NCBI RefSeq assembly: GCF_013364275.1 | Contig: NZ_CP054932.1 | Span: forward strand, 8,370,001-8,434,000 | DNA: 64,000 nt | DNA from: Actinomadura sp. NAK00032 | GTDB lineage: Bacteria > Actinomycetota > Actinomycetes > Streptosporangiales > Streptosporangiaceae | Direction: 5' to 3' | In this document: one piece after another, positions 9,557 to 18,245 of the stretch | Layout of the letters: each line of letters begins with the position of its first letter | Numbering within the stretch: position 1 is the first letter of the stretch | Translations under genes and position numbers: made by a program | The notes under the pieces: generated by a model | What the model saw: the letters and a program-made list of their open reading frames with translations, nothing else | What the model was told of the DNA's origin: nothing | The model's database searches: none

Positions 9557-10211
9557 CGGCCGAGCTCCCCTCATGGTCGTCGGAAGATTCACCACAGGTC
9601 CTGCACTTCATCGAGACCCGCCTGCCGCGCGTGGTCCAGCCGTCGCGGGCGAGGCGTCCGACGACGTCGACGAGGAGCCGGCGCTCCACCCGCTTGATGC
9701 GCTCGTGCAGGGAGTCTTCGTCGTCATGCCAGCCCACGGGGACGGTCTCCTGGGCGATGACGGGTCCGGTGTCCACGCCTTCGTCGACGAAGTGAACCGT
9801 ACAGCCCGTGACCTTCACGCCGTAGGCCAGGGCGTCCCGTACGGCGTGCGCGCCGGGGAACGAGGGCAGCAGCGCGGGATGGGTGTTGACCGTCCGGCCG
9901 CCGAACCGGGCCAGGAACCGGGGCCCGAGGATCTTCATGAAGCCGGCGGAGACGACGAGGTCGGGCTCGTGCTTCGCGACGGCCTCGGTGAGCGCCGCGT
10001 CCCACTCCTCGCGGGACGGGAAATCCGGGATGCAGACCGTAAAAGTGGGCAACCCCACACGTTCCGCTCGCTCGGTTCCGCCGATACCGGGGCGGTCCGC
10101 CCCCACGGCAACGACTTCGGCACCGTAGGCTGGATCCGCGCACGCGTCGAGCAGCGCTTGTAGGTTGGTCCCCGCGCCGGAGACGAGGACGACGAGCCGG
10201 GCGGACACCAT
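9537..10211 (-). CDS. purN: Phosphoribosylglycinamide formyltransferase
   Basis: A 224-aa GAR transformylase using 10-formyl-THF. Core motifs: VVLVSGAGTNLQALLDAC (phosphate-binding P-loop), VSAGFMKILGPRFL, the catalytic-region GRTVNTHPALLPSFPGAHAV, and TVHFVDEGVDTGPVIAQ. The C-terminus is unusual: after GRRVSMKC it reads RTCGESSDDHEGSSAGESGGD, an acidic tail with a CRTC pair beyond the normal enzyme end. That tail covers the overlap with the purH start, so it may reflect the coupling region rather than function. ATG 10211. Confidence 0.95.
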   Translation of the reverse strand: MVSARLVVLVSGAGTNLQALLDACADPAYGAEVVAVGADRPGIGGTERAERVGLPTFTVCIPDFPSREEWDAALTEAVAKHEPDLVVSAGFMKILGPRFLARFGGRTVNTHPALLPSFPGAHAVRDALAYGVKVTGCTVHFVDEGVDTGPVIAQETVPVGWHDDEDSLHERIKRVERRLLVDVVGRLARDGWTTRGRRVSMKCRTCGESSDDHEGSSAGESGGD

Positions 10212-10344
10212 GACTCCCCGGTGGACGTTGACGGGATGTGCGGCCACCACGAAGCCTATCGGGCCGGTTCGGCGCCGCTTCACCGCAGATCCGCCCAGAT
10301 CGAACGGGCGGTTCCACATCGCACGGGCCAGGAGGAGACCAAGA

Positions 10345-10815
10345 GTGAGCGAGCAGCAGGGCCGCGAGGCCCGTCCCGAGGACCGCCCGGACGGGCGGCC
10401 GGCGGGAGAGCCGCCCGCGGGGCCGTCGCAGGCGCGGCAGGCCGGCGTGCGGGCCCTGTGGCTCGGCGGCATCGCGCTGCTGACCGCCCTGTTCTTCTAC
10501 CCGCTCGGCCTCGTGCTCGGCGTCGCCGCCGTCGTCGTCGGGATCCGGGCCCGCCGGCAGGCCCGCGCGACCCGCGACACCGTGCCCGGCGCCGTCCCCG
10601 GCATGGTGATGGGCGCCATCGGCCTCGGCATGTCGCTGGTGATGGTCGCCCTGGCGGTCTTCCTGCGCACGGAGTTCAGCGGCTACTGGGACTGCGTCAA
10701 CGCCGCCAACACCCACACCGACCGCCAGGTGTGCCAGGACGAGTACTACCCGAAGATCGAGAAGAAGCTCGACCTGCCGCCCGGCTGGATGGACGAGTAC
10801 GGGCACCTGCTCTGA
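10345..10815 (+). CDS. DUF4190-like two-helix membrane protein
   Basis: A 156-aa protein starting at GTG 10345 behind GGAGGAG (10331-10336). A Pro/Gly/Arg-rich N-terminal tail of about 35 residues precedes two hydrophobic helices (LWLGGIALLTALFFYPLGLV... and VPGMVMGAIGLGMSLVMVALAV), the DUF4190 arrangement. A C-terminal extracytoplasmic part carries two cysteines (YWDCVNAAN, RQVCQDEYY) that could pair. Divergent from purN and convergent with the perM-like gene. Function unknown. Confidence 0.75.
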   Translation: MSEQQGREARPEDRPDGRPAGEPPAGPSQARQAGVRALWLGGIALLTALFFYPLGLVLGVAAVVVGIRARRQARATRDTVPGAVPGMVMGAIGLGMSLVMVALAVFLRTEFSGYWDCVNAANTHTDRQVCQDEYYPKIEKKLDLPPGWMDEYGHLL

Positions 10816-10831
10816 CCTCAAGCGGGCCCGG

Positions 10832-12679
10832 CTACTCGTCCCGCTCGGGCTCCTCGCGCAGGACGTAGATCGCGCCGCCCCGGTTCTCGGTGCGGTTCGG
10901 GTCCGCGCGGGGCGGCGGGACGGCGCGGCGCGGCTCCGCCGGCTCGGGTTCGGGCTCGTCCACGAGGTGGCCCTCGACGACGATCGTGCCGTCGCCCGAC
11001 GGCCCCACCGGGCCAGGTTCCGGTTCCGGGTCGGGCGCGGGGGCGGGCGCGGGCGCGGGCGCGGGCCGCTCCTCGGCCAGGTCCGGTAGCGGGGCGGCGC
11101 GCCGCCGGGGCCGCCGCGGCGCGAGGACGGGCTCGGCCTCCTCGAACTCCAGCGGATCGGGCGCGTGCGGGGCCCGCGGCGCCGCCTCCTCGGCGGCGGG
11201 CCGCGCCAGCGGGTCGTAGTCGCCGGGGACGGGCGCCGACAGCGGCACCGCCACCGGCTCCGGCCGGACGGCGGGCCTCTTCGCCTTCGGCCGCTTGGCC
11301 TTCTTCGCGGCCTTCCGCGGAGCCTTCCTGGGCTCGCGCGCGGGACGGCGCAGCACCATCCAGTTCGCCACCCACGCGGCGATCGCCGCCGAGATCCCCA
11401 CCTCCAGGGCCGCCAGCAGCCCCACCTGCCAGGCGGACGGCCCCACGGTCGCCATCCGGCCGCCGCCGAGCGGCCCGCCCGACAGCGCGCTGAGCAGCGC
11501 CGCGACGGCACCGGTCAGCGCCCCCGACAGGAACCCCCACAGCGGCGCGCCCTCCGCCACCGGGCTCGGCAGCGACCGGATCGTGAGGGTGCCGCCGACC
11601 GCGCCCGCGACGAACGGCGCGGCCAGCGCGAGCAGCGACAGCGCGGGCGCCGGGCCCGGCTGCGGCAGCGCCGCGAGCGGCGGGAACGCGGGCACGGCGT
11701 CCAGGAAGACCCCGGTCGGGGAGACGCTCGTCCCGGCGCCGACCGAGAAGCCCGGCCCAACCGCGTACGCCATCCCCCAGATCACCGCGTTCGGCAGGAA
11801 CGCCAGCTCGACCAGCAGCAGCAGGACGCCGCCGACGACGCCGGGGGCGAGCATGCCGTACAGGTCGTCGGCCGCCGCGATGTTCATGGCGAGCGCCACG
11901 CCCACGAGCACCGCGCCCGACGCGAGCAGCACGCCGAGCGCGCCCGCGACCCCGATCACCAGCGAGCGGGGCCGCTCGGGCAGCAGCCGCAGCAGCGCGC
12001 CGAGCCCGGACCTGACCCGCCGTCCGCGCGCCTCGGCCGCGACCTGCGCGGCGACCACGGCGCGCGCGGCGCCGAGGCCGCCCGCGATGACGGCGACGAG
12101 GAAGCAGCCGATGAGCGCCTGCCAGGCCGGCGACCGCACCTCGTCGGAGGAGGCCGCGAGCGCGAGCAGGGCGGCCAGCGCCGCGTACGGCACGGCCAGC
12201 GCGGCGGCGACGTGCACGACCGCGATGCGCGGGCGCCGCCGCAGCCCCGCGACGCGGATCATCCAGCCGCCGCCCCGGTACAGCAGCACGCCGGGCAGGA
12301 CGAGCACGCCGAGCGGCAGCAGCCCGACCCGCCCCTGCCCGTAGGAGAAGCCCGCGTGGTGGGCGACGAGCCAGAAGTTCACGGCCGTCCGGAACACCCC
12401 GGACATGCCGTTGCCCATCGCGGTCTTCGGTGCCGCGATCCACCCGATGAGCGTGATCGTGGTGAGCACGGCGAGGCCGATGCCGACGCACCACAGCGCC
12501 GCGACCAGCCCCGTCACGTACAGCGGCCGGGCGGCCTGCGCCGCCGTCCGCTCCCGGTCGGCCTCCCCGTCGGCCTCGGGGGCCGCGCCGCCACCGCCGG
12601 CGCGGCCGGTCTCGCTCTTCGCCGGCGCGTCCGTCGCCGGCCGCCGCTGCGGACGCCGCCCGGGGGTCTTGTCGCTCAC
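10832..12679 (-). CDS. PerM/DUF6350-like multi-pass membrane protein
   Basis: A 615-aa polytopic membrane protein upstream of purN-purH, the position held by perM (Rv0955) in mycobacteria, where PerM helps stabilise the divisome under stress. About ten hydrophobic segments are visible, for example VTGLVAALWCVGIGLAVLT, VGLLPLGVLVLPGVLLY and VAGALGVLLASGAVLVGVAL. The last 180 residues are Lys-rich then Pro/Glu/Ala-rich and cytosolic-looking, ending in acidic PEPEPGP repeats. Start GTG 12679 gives MSDKTPGRRP. Assignment as a PerM homologue rests on synteny and topology; direct sequence similarity could not be computed. Confidence 0.75.
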   Translation of the reverse strand: MSDKTPGRRPQRRPATDAPAKSETGRAGGGGAAPEADGEADRERTAAQAARPLYVTGLVAALWCVGIGLAVLTTITLIGWIAAPKTAMGNGMSGVFRTAVNFWLVAHHAGFSYGQGRVGLLPLGVLVLPGVLLYRGGGWMIRVAGLRRRPRIAVVHVAAALAVPYAALAALLALAASSDEVRSPAWQALIGCFLVAVIAGGLGAARAVVAAQVAAEARGRRVRSGLGALLRLLPERPRSLVIGVAGALGVLLASGAVLVGVALAMNIAAADDLYGMLAPGVVGGVLLLLVELAFLPNAVIWGMAYAVGPGFSVGAGTSVSPTGVFLDAVPAFPPLAALPQPGPAPALSLLALAAPFVAGAVGGTLTIRSLPSPVAEGAPLWGFLSGALTGAVAALLSALSGGPLGGGRMATVGPSAWQVGLLAALEVGISAAIAAWVANWMVLRRPAREPRKAPRKAAKKAKRPKAKRPAVRPEPVAVPLSAPVPGDYDPLARPAAEEAAPRAPHAPDPLEFEEAEPVLAPRRPRRRAAPLPDLAEERPAPAPAPAPAPDPEPEPGPVGPSGDGTIVVEGHLVDEPEPEPAEPRRAVPPPRADPNRTENRGGAIYVLREEPERDE

Positions 12680-12778
12680 CGGTCCATGCTGGCACCACGC
12701 CGGGCCGCGCCCCGTCCGCCCGCCCGGCGTGTCGCCTTTGTCATCGGGCCGTGGCGAATGCGGCCGGGGGCCGGACGC

Positions 12779-12820
12779 GAAAGGACGCCCGGGCCGCCGG
12801 GGCGGCTCGGGCGTCCTTTC
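12779..12820 (-). terminator. Strong hairpin downstream of sucCD
   Basis: Perfect 13-bp stem GAAAGGACGCCCG (12779-12791) with CGGGCGTCCTTTC (12808-12820), extended by an inner GCCGCC/GGCGGC pairing, 28 bp past the sucD stop. It separates sucCD from the perM-like gene. Confidence 0.8.
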
Positions 12821-12847
12821 GGTGGTCCCGCGAAGATCAGCTGAAGG

Positions 12848-13741
12848 TCAGAGCTTCTGCATGATCTCCCGCATGAGGACGGCCGTCTCGCTCGGGGTCT
12901 TGCCGACCCGGACGCCGACCTTCTCCAGGGCCTCCTTCTTCGCCTGCGCGGTGCCGGCGGAGCCGGACACGATCGCGCCCGCGTGGCCCATGGTCTTGCC
13001 CTCGGGGGCGGTGAACCCGGCGACGTAGCCGACGACCGGCTTGGTCACGTGCTGCTCGATGTAGGCGGCGGCGCGCTCCTCGGCGTCGCCCCCGATCTCA
13101 CCGATCATCACGATGGCGTCGGTGTCCGGGTCGTCCTGGAACGCCTGGAGGGCATCGATGTGGGTGGTCCCGATGACGGGGTCGCCGCCGATGCCGACGC
13201 ACGTCGTGAAGCCGATGTCGCGCAGCTCGTACATCATCTGGTATGTCAGCGTCCCGGACTTGGACACCAGGCCGATGCGGCCGGGCGTCGTGATGTCGGC
13301 CGGGATGATGCCGGCGTTCGACTTGCCGGGGGAGGCGATGCCGGGGCAGTTCGGCCCGATGATGCGGGTCTTGTTGCCCTTCTTCTCGGCGTACGCCCAG
13401 AAGTGCGCGGTGTCGTGCACCGGGATGCCCTCGGTGATCACGACGCACAGCGGGATCTCGGCGTCGACCGCCTCGACGACGGCGTCCTTGGTGAACTTCG
13501 GCGGGACGAAGACGACCGACACGTCCGCGCCGGTCTGCTCCATGGCCTCCTTGACGGTGCCGAACACCGGGAGGGAGGTGCCGTCGAAGTCGACCGTCTG
13601 GCCGGCCTTGCGGGCGTTCACGCCGCCGACGACCTGGGCGCCGGAGGCGAGCATCCGGCGGCCGTGCTTGGTGCCCTCGGAGCCGGTGATGCCCTGCACG
13701 ATGATCTTGCTGTTCTCGGTGAGCCAGATGGCCATGCTCAT
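12848..13741 (-). CDS. sucD: Succinyl-CoA synthetase alpha subunit
   Basis: A 297-aa alpha subunit binding CoA and carrying the phosphohistidine intermediate. The CoA-binding Rossmann part starts KIIVQGITGSEGTKHGRRM; the ligase domain has GPNCPGIASPGKSNAGIIP and the active-site GHAGAIVSG loop containing the phosphorylated His. ATG 13741 overlaps the sucC stop (ATGA), giving MSMAIWL; an ATG at 13735 is an equally reasonable start. Length is normal. Confidence 0.96.
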   Translation of the reverse strand: MSMAIWLTENSKIIVQGITGSEGTKHGRRMLASGAQVVGGVNARKAGQTVDFDGTSLPVFGTVKEAMEQTGADVSVVFVPPKFTKDAVVEAVDAEIPLCVVITEGIPVHDTAHFWAYAEKKGNKTRIIGPNCPGIASPGKSNAGIIPADITTPGRIGLVSKSGTLTYQMMYELRDIGFTTCVGIGGDPVIGTTHIDALQAFQDDPDTDAIVMIGEIGGDAEERAAAYIEQHVTKPVVGYVAGFTAPEGKTMGHAGAIVSGSAGTAQAKKEALEKVGVRVGKTPSETAVLMREIMQKL

Positions 13742-14916
13742 GCACCTGCCGCTGCGAGTTCGGCGGCGCGCTTGGCCGCTTCGTCCATGGTCTCGACCTG
13801 CTGGACGCCGGGCAGCGCCGCGTCGCTGAGGATCTTGCGGCCGAGCTCGGCGTTGTTGCCGTCGAGCCGGACGACGAGGGGCCGGTCGACGGCCTCGCCG
13901 CGGTCGGCCAGCAGCTGGTAGGCCGAGACGATGCCGTTGGCGACGGCGTCGCAGGCCGTGATGCCGCCGAAGACGTTCACGAACACCGACTTGACGGCGG
14001 CGTCGGACAGCACGATCTCCAGCCCGTTCGCCATCACCTCGGCGGACGCGCCGCCGCCGATGTCGAGGAAGTTGGCGGGCTTCTGGCCGTCGAACTGCTC
14101 GCCCGCGTAGGCGACGACGTCGAGGGTGGACATGACCAGGCCCGCGCCGTTGCCGATGATGCCGACGCTGCCGTCGAGCTTCACGTAGTTGAGGTCCTTG
14201 GCCTTGGCCGCGGCCTCCAGCGGGTCGGCGGCGGCCTTGTCCTCGTACTTCTCGTGGTCCTGGCGGAACCCGGCGTTGTCGTCCAGGGTGACCTTGCCGT
14301 CGAGGGCCTTCACCTGGCCGTCGGCGGTGAGGATCATCGGGTTCACCTCGACGAGGGAGGCGTCCTCGTCGGTGAACACGGCCCACAGCCGCTCGATCAG
14401 CTCGGCGGCGCCGTCCAGGGCCTCCTGGGGCAGCCGGCCCTGCTCGGCGATCGCGCGGGCCTTGGCCCGGTCGACGCCGTCCAGCGGGGAGACCGGGACC
14501 ATCGCCAGCCGGTCGTGCGGCACCTCCTCGATCTCCACGCCGCCCTCGACGGAGCAGATGGAAAGGAAGGTGCGGTTGGCGCGGTCGAGCAGGAAGGAGA
14601 AGTAGTACTCCTGCGCGATCGCGCTGCCCTCCTCGATCAGGACCTTGTGGACCGTGTGGCCCTTGATGTCCATGCCGAGGATCTGGCCGGCGAGCGTCTC
14701 CGCCTCGTCGGCCGTGTCGGCCAGCTTCACACCGCCGGCCTTGCCGCGGCCACCGGTCTTCACCTGGGCCTTGACCACGACCTTCTTGCTGCCCGCGGAG
14801 AACAGCTCCTCCGCGATGGCGCGCGCTTCCTGGGGAGTATGGGCGACCTTGCCGGTGGGCACCGGTACCCCGTACTCGGCGAAGAGTTCCTTCGCCTGAT
14901 GTTCGAACAGGTCCAC
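13738..14916 (-). CDS. sucC: Succinyl-CoA synthetase beta subunit
   Basis: A 392-aa ADP-forming type beta subunit with an N-terminal ATP-grasp domain (DLFEHQAKELFAEYGVPVPTGKVA, VVKAQVKTGGRGKAGGVKLA) and a C-terminal ligase domain (NFLDIGGGASAEVM, VFVNVFGGITACDAVANGI). GTG 14916 fits the family N-terminus better than the upstream ATG, and an AAGGA lies just before it. It forms a two-gene operon with sucD; the 299-bp stretch to the divergent GH15-like gene must contain the sucCD promoter, but I cannot place -35/-10 boxes with confidence. Confidence 0.96.
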   Translation of the reverse strand: MDLFEHQAKELFAEYGVPVPTGKVAHTPQEARAIAEELFSAGSKKVVVKAQVKTGGRGKAGGVKLADTADEAETLAGQILGMDIKGHTVHKVLIEEGSAIAQEYYFSFLLDRANRTFLSICSVEGGVEIEEVPHDRLAMVPVSPLDGVDRAKARAIAEQGRLPQEALDGAAELIERLWAVFTDEDASLVEVNPMILTADGQVKALDGKVTLDDNAGFRQDHEKYEDKAAADPLEAAAKAKDLNYVKLDGSVGIIGNGAGLVMSTLDVVAYAGEQFDGQKPANFLDIGGGASAEVMANGLEIVLSDAAVKSVFVNVFGGITACDAVANGIVSAYQLLADRGEAVDRPLVVRLDGNNAELGRKILSDAALPGVQQVETMDEAAKRAAELAAAGA

Positions 14917-15215
14917 GAGGGCGTCCTTAACGGATCGACAGCCAAAGACCACACGAGTCGGCGATCTACACGGGTTTCCGTGCGGCCGGCACTCTGCGGT
15001 CCGCTCCGTCGATGCAGCCTAGTCAACCCGCCTACATGGTGATGCCGCCGGGTCCATATGTCACCGATAGTTCTCGTCGGCGGCACGTGCGGCGGGGCCC
15101 GAGGTGTCTCATCCTGAGGGGTGGGCACGTAGTGGCTCGTGAGGAGGATGAACCAATTGACGTAGTTTGATGTACTTATTTCGCTGCGGTGGGCTGTGGC
15201 GAAGGGGGCGAACGG

Positions 15216-16805
15216 ATGGCGATGGCGGAGGAACAGGACGCGTCCGTCACGGCCTCCGTCCGAGCGCGGCCCGCTCCCGGCGTGCCCGGCGTGCCCGGCG
15301 TGCCCGGCGTGCCCGGCGCTTCGGGCGCTTCCGGCGCTCCCGCCGTGCCGCCGGCGCGGCGCGGGCCCGACCACCGCGGCGCCGGACGGCGGAACCCCGT
15401 CTCCCGCCGGCGGTCGGGCGCCCGCAAGGTCCGCCGCGCCACCGCCCTGCTGCTCATCGCCGCGCTCATCGCGACCGGCGGCGCCACGGCCCCCGAACCG
15501 TCCAGCGGCTCCGGCTGGGCGAGCCCAGGCCTCGTCGGCGGGGGCGGCTGGCCGTTCGCCGGCGTCCCGCTCTCTCCCGAGCAGGCCGAGGGGGCCGCCT
15601 ACCTGCCGGACAGCTCCGTCGTCCGGCTCGCGGACGGGCGCGTGCGGCTGATCCCGTCCGGCGGCGACACGCCCATCACGGTGGACGCGTCCGACCCGCG
15701 CGTCGGCAGGGCCGTCCGGTCCGACAACGCCTGGCTCGCGCAGGGCACCGTCCCGACCGGCGGGCAGGGCCAGACCTACCGCGACATGGCGGCGCGCGCG
15801 CTGCTCGACCTGCGTCTCCTCACACGTCCGAACGGGGCGTCACTGGCGTCCTGGTACAGCAAGTGGCGGTACTCCTGGCCGCGCGACTCCGCGTTCACCG
15901 TCGCCGCGTTCACCGTCACCGGGCACCCGTCGGAGGCCCGGCGCGTCCTGCGCTTCCTGGCGCGCGCGCAGAGCGACAACGGCATGTGGGCCGCGCGCTA
16001 CAACGCCGACGGAACGGCGGTCACCGACGGCCGCGCCCCGCAGCTCGACTCGCTCGGCTGGGTGCTGTGGGCGGCCTGGTTCTACCGGGTGCAGACCGGC
16101 GCGCCGGACGAGCTGCCCGACCTGTGGCCGATGGTGCGGCGCGCCGCCGACCACCTGACCCGATCGCTGGACGCCGAGGGGCTGCCGCCCGCCTCGTCCG
16201 ACTACTGGGAGCGCGACCCCGGCCGCGAGCAGGACCCGCGCCGCCCCACGCTCGGCGTCGTCGGTCCCGTGCTGGCGGGCCTGCGGGCCGCCGCCGACCT
16301 CGCGCGGATGCGCGGCGAGCCCGGCAGGTCCGCGCAGTGGCAGAGCGCGGCGCAGCGGGTCTCCGACGCCGTGGCCAGGCAGTTCGCGCCCTACGGCTAC
16401 CCGCGCTCGCCCGTCCCCGGCGGGCTGATGGACACCTCGGTGACGTTCCTCGCCGCGCCGTTCGCCCCGGACGACCCCGAGGTCACCGCCGCGATCGGCG
16501 ACGCCGCGCGCAAGCAGGCGCTGCCGAACGGGGGCGTGCTGCCGGGCGAGCGCTGGTCCGGCACCCCGGACGTCGCCTGGACCCCGGAGACGGCCCTGTT
16601 CGGGCTGAACGCCGCCGCGTCGGGCCGGACGGAGGAGGCGCTCTCCCGGCTGAGCTGGCTCGCGGCGCACCGCACGTCCCTCGGTGTCCTGCCGGAGAAG
16701 GTCGGCCCGACCGGCAAGCCCGCCGGCCCGGCGCCGCTCGGCTGGACGGCGTCCCTCGTGCTGCTCAGCCTGTCGGCGCTGGAGCACCCGCTGCCCGTCC
16801 CCTAG
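15216..16805 (+). CDS. Membrane-anchored GH15-like (glucoamylase-fold) protein
   Basis: A protein of about 529 aa. A basic, Pro/Gly/Val-rich N-terminal cytosolic stretch leads to a single hydrophobic anchor (ATALLLIAALIATGGA, near residue 85), so the catalytic part is outside the cell. The (alpha/alpha)6 toroid signatures of GH15 are visible: KWRYSWPRDSAFTVAAF, SDNGMWAARYNADG, LDSLGWVLWAAW, DYWERDPG and PEKVGPTGKPAGPAPLGWTASL. The acid residues in WPRDSAF, DYWERD and LPEKVG fit the family's catalytic region. Substrate not predictable. ATG 15216 lies 7 nt after AAGGGGG. Convergent with the TSUP gene. Confidence 0.75.
   Translation: MAMAEEQDASVTASVRARPAPGVPGVPGVPGVPGASGASGAPAVPPARRGPDHRGAGRRNPVSRRRSGARKVRRATALLLIAALIATGGATAPEPSSGSGWASPGLVGGGGWPFAGVPLSPEQAEGAAYLPDSSVVRLADGRVRLIPSGGDTPITVDASDPRVGRAVRSDNAWLAQGTVPTGGQGQTYRDMAARALLDLRLLTRPNGASLASWYSKWRYSWPRDSAFTVAAFTVTGHPSEARRVLRFLARAQSDNGMWAARYNADGTAVTDGRAPQLDSLGWVLWAAWFYRVQTGAPDELPDLWPMVRRAADHLTRSLDAEGLPPASSDYWERDPGREQDPRRPTLGVVGPVLAGLRAAADLARMRGEPGRSAQWQSAAQRVSDAVARQFAPYGYPRSPVPGGLMDTSVTFLAAPFAPDDPEVTAAIGDAARKQALPNGGVLPGERWSGTPDVAWTPETALFGLNAAASGRTEEALSRLSWLAAHRTSLGVLPEKVGPTGKPAGPAPLGWTASLVLLSLSALEHPLPVP
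15276..15320 (+). repeat. 9-bp coding minisatellite (PGV repeat)
   Basis: Four perfect tandem copies of CCCGGCGTG from 15276 to 15311 plus a variant copy to 15320, encoding (PGV)n in the cytosolic N-terminal tail of the GH15-like protein. Likely length-variable between strains. Confidence 0.85.
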
Positions 16806-16835
16806 CCGAACCGCTCGCGCTAGCCGAACTGCTCG
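16802..16835. repeat. Duplicated 16-mer at convergent stops
   Basis: CTAGCCGAAC-C/T-GCTCG at 16802-16817 and again at 16820-16835 (one mismatch). The first copy holds the TAG stop of the GH15-like gene; the second holds the stop (CTA 16820-16822) of the TSUP gene. Confidence 0.85.
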
Positions 16836-17587
16836 TAGGCGAGTTTCGCCACCAGCGCGCCGACCACGCAGAGCAGGACGACGCGGACGAAGCCCGCGCC
16901 GCGCTTGATCGCCATGCGCGCGCCGAGCTGCGCGCCGACCGCGTTGGCCACCGCCATGCCCAGCCCGACCGCCCACAGCACGTGCCCCTGCGCCGCGAAG
17001 ACGACCAGCGCCCCGAGGTTGGTGCAGGCGTTGATGATCTTCGAGGTGGCGGACGCGTCCACGAAGTCCATGCCGAGCAGCGCGGTGAACGCCACGACCA
17101 GGAACGTCCCGGTGCCGGGCCCGACGAGCCCGTCGTAGAAGGCGATGGCGACGCCCGGGACGAGCACCGCGGCGGCGACCCGGCGGCGGGTCCGCAGCAC
17201 CAGCCGCGGCGCCCGGCCGAGATCGGGCTTCAGCACCACGATCGCGGCCACCGACAGCAGCACGACCATGATGACCGGTTTGAGGACGTCCGAGGAGATC
17301 ACCGTCGCGCACAGCGCCCCGCCCGCCGCGCAGCACACCGCGAGCACCCCCGCCGGGACGGCGACGCGGACGTCCGGCTTGGCCTTGCGCGCGTAGGCGA
17401 CGGCCGCGGACGCCGTGCCCGCGATCGAGCCGAGCTTGTTGGTGGCGAGCGCCGCCGCGACCGGCTGCCCCGGGGCGGCCAGCAGCAGCGCGGGCAGCTG
17501 GATCAGCCCGCCCCCGCCCACCACCGCGTCGACCCAGCCGGCCGCGACGGCGGCGGCCAGCAGCATGAGCACCTGCTCGGCGTGCAC
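16820..17587 (-). CDS. TSUP (TauE/SafE) family permease
   Basis: A 255-aa membrane protein with about eight helices in two repeats, the layout of TauE/SafE sulfite/organosulfonate exporters. Family signs: an N-terminal helix ending GWVDAVVGGGGLIQLPALL, the paired GxxxSxxxG-like AAALATNKLGSIAGTASAAVAYA, and in the second half FYDGLVGPGTGTFLVVAFTALLG with FVDASATSKIINACTNLGAL. Substrate could be sulfite, sulfoacetate or another anion. Start ATG 17587. No sulfur gene is directly adjacent. Confidence 0.85.
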   Translation of the reverse strand: MHAEQVLMLLAAAVAAGWVDAVVGGGGLIQLPALLLAAPGQPVAAALATNKLGSIAGTASAAVAYARKAKPDVRVAVPAGVLAVCCAAGGALCATVISSDVLKPVIMVVLLSVAAIVVLKPDLGRAPRLVLRTRRRVAAAVLVPGVAIAFYDGLVGPGTGTFLVVAFTALLGMDFVDASATSKIINACTNLGALVVFAAQGHVLWAVGLGMAVANAVGAQLGARMAIKRGAGFVRVVLLCVVGALVAKLAYEQFG

Positions 17588-17653
17588 GGGGGCTCCCGGG
17601 GGTAAGGAGTGAAGCTGAGATCACTGGTTACCCTATCGGCCGCTCCGGGGGCG

Positions 17654-18196
17654 TTACGAGGCCCACTCGTCGGCGAGGACGGCCCAGACCTCGACGTCCC
17701 GGCGCTCGCCGTCCAGCAGGAACGCCTGCCGGTGCACGCCCTCGCACGTCATGCCGAGGCGCTTCGCGACCGCCGCGCTGGCCGTGTTGCGCGGGTCGCA
17801 GAGCCACTCGACCCGGTGCAGCCCCCGCACGCCGAACGCCCAGTCGATCATGTGGCGGACGGCCGTCGTGATCAGCCCCCGCCCGCGCGCCCCCGCCGCG
17901 AGCCACACGCCCGCCTCGCAGGTGCCCTGACCGGCGTCGAACGTGCGGAAGACGGTCCCGCCCTGGAGGACGCCGTCGACCCAGATGCCGTAGATGCGCC
18001 CCCGGTCGGCGGCCTGCTTCTCCGCGTACGCCTGAAGCAGGGTGCGGGCCGTCACCTCGTCCACGACCGTCCGGGCCCAGGGGATGTAGTCCTCGATGTC
18101 GGCGCGGACCGCCCGCGCGTGCTCGGCGAACTCCGCCGCCTGCCACGGTTCCAGCGGACGGAGCTCGGCGCCGTCGGCGAGCGTGAGAGCGAACAT
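17654..18196 (-). CDS. GNAT N-acetyltransferase (RimJ/RimL type)
   Basis: A 180-aa GNAT of the ribosomal-protein alanine acetyltransferase-like group: LRPLEPWQAAEFAEHARAVRADI, the central strand RIYGIWVDGVLQGGTVFRTF, the acetyl-CoA loop VWLAAGARGRGLITTAVRHM, and EWLCDPRNTASAAVAKRLGMTCEGVHRQAFLLDG. Divergent from a TetR gene; a 26-bp dyad in the 49-bp gap starts only 15 bp before this start codon, so the TetR protein probably represses both genes. Acetylation target unknown, possibly a small toxic amine given the TetR partner. Confidence 0.85.
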   Translation of the reverse strand: MFALTLADGAELRPLEPWQAAEFAEHARAVRADIEDYIPWARTVVDEVTARTLLQAYAEKQAADRGRIYGIWVDGVLQGGTVFRTFDAGQGTCEAGVWLAAGARGRGLITTAVRHMIDWAFGVRGLHRVEWLCDPRNTASAAVAKRLGMTCEGVHRQAFLLDGERRDVEVWAVLADEWAS

Positions 18197-18210
18197 CGGA
18201 CCTCCCGGGG

Positions 18211-18236
18211 GTACATACCGAACGTTTGTTATGTAC
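18211..18236. promoter_or_regulatory. TetR operator candidate
   Basis: A 26-bp dyad centred at 18223/18224: GTACATA at 18211-18217 and TATGTAC at 18230-18236 match perfectly, and the inner AACGTT is self-complementary; 11 of 13 pairs match overall. It lies between divergent GNAT and TetR genes, the classic place for a TetR autoregulatory site. Confidence 0.7.
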
Positions 18237-18245
18237 TCTACGGGG

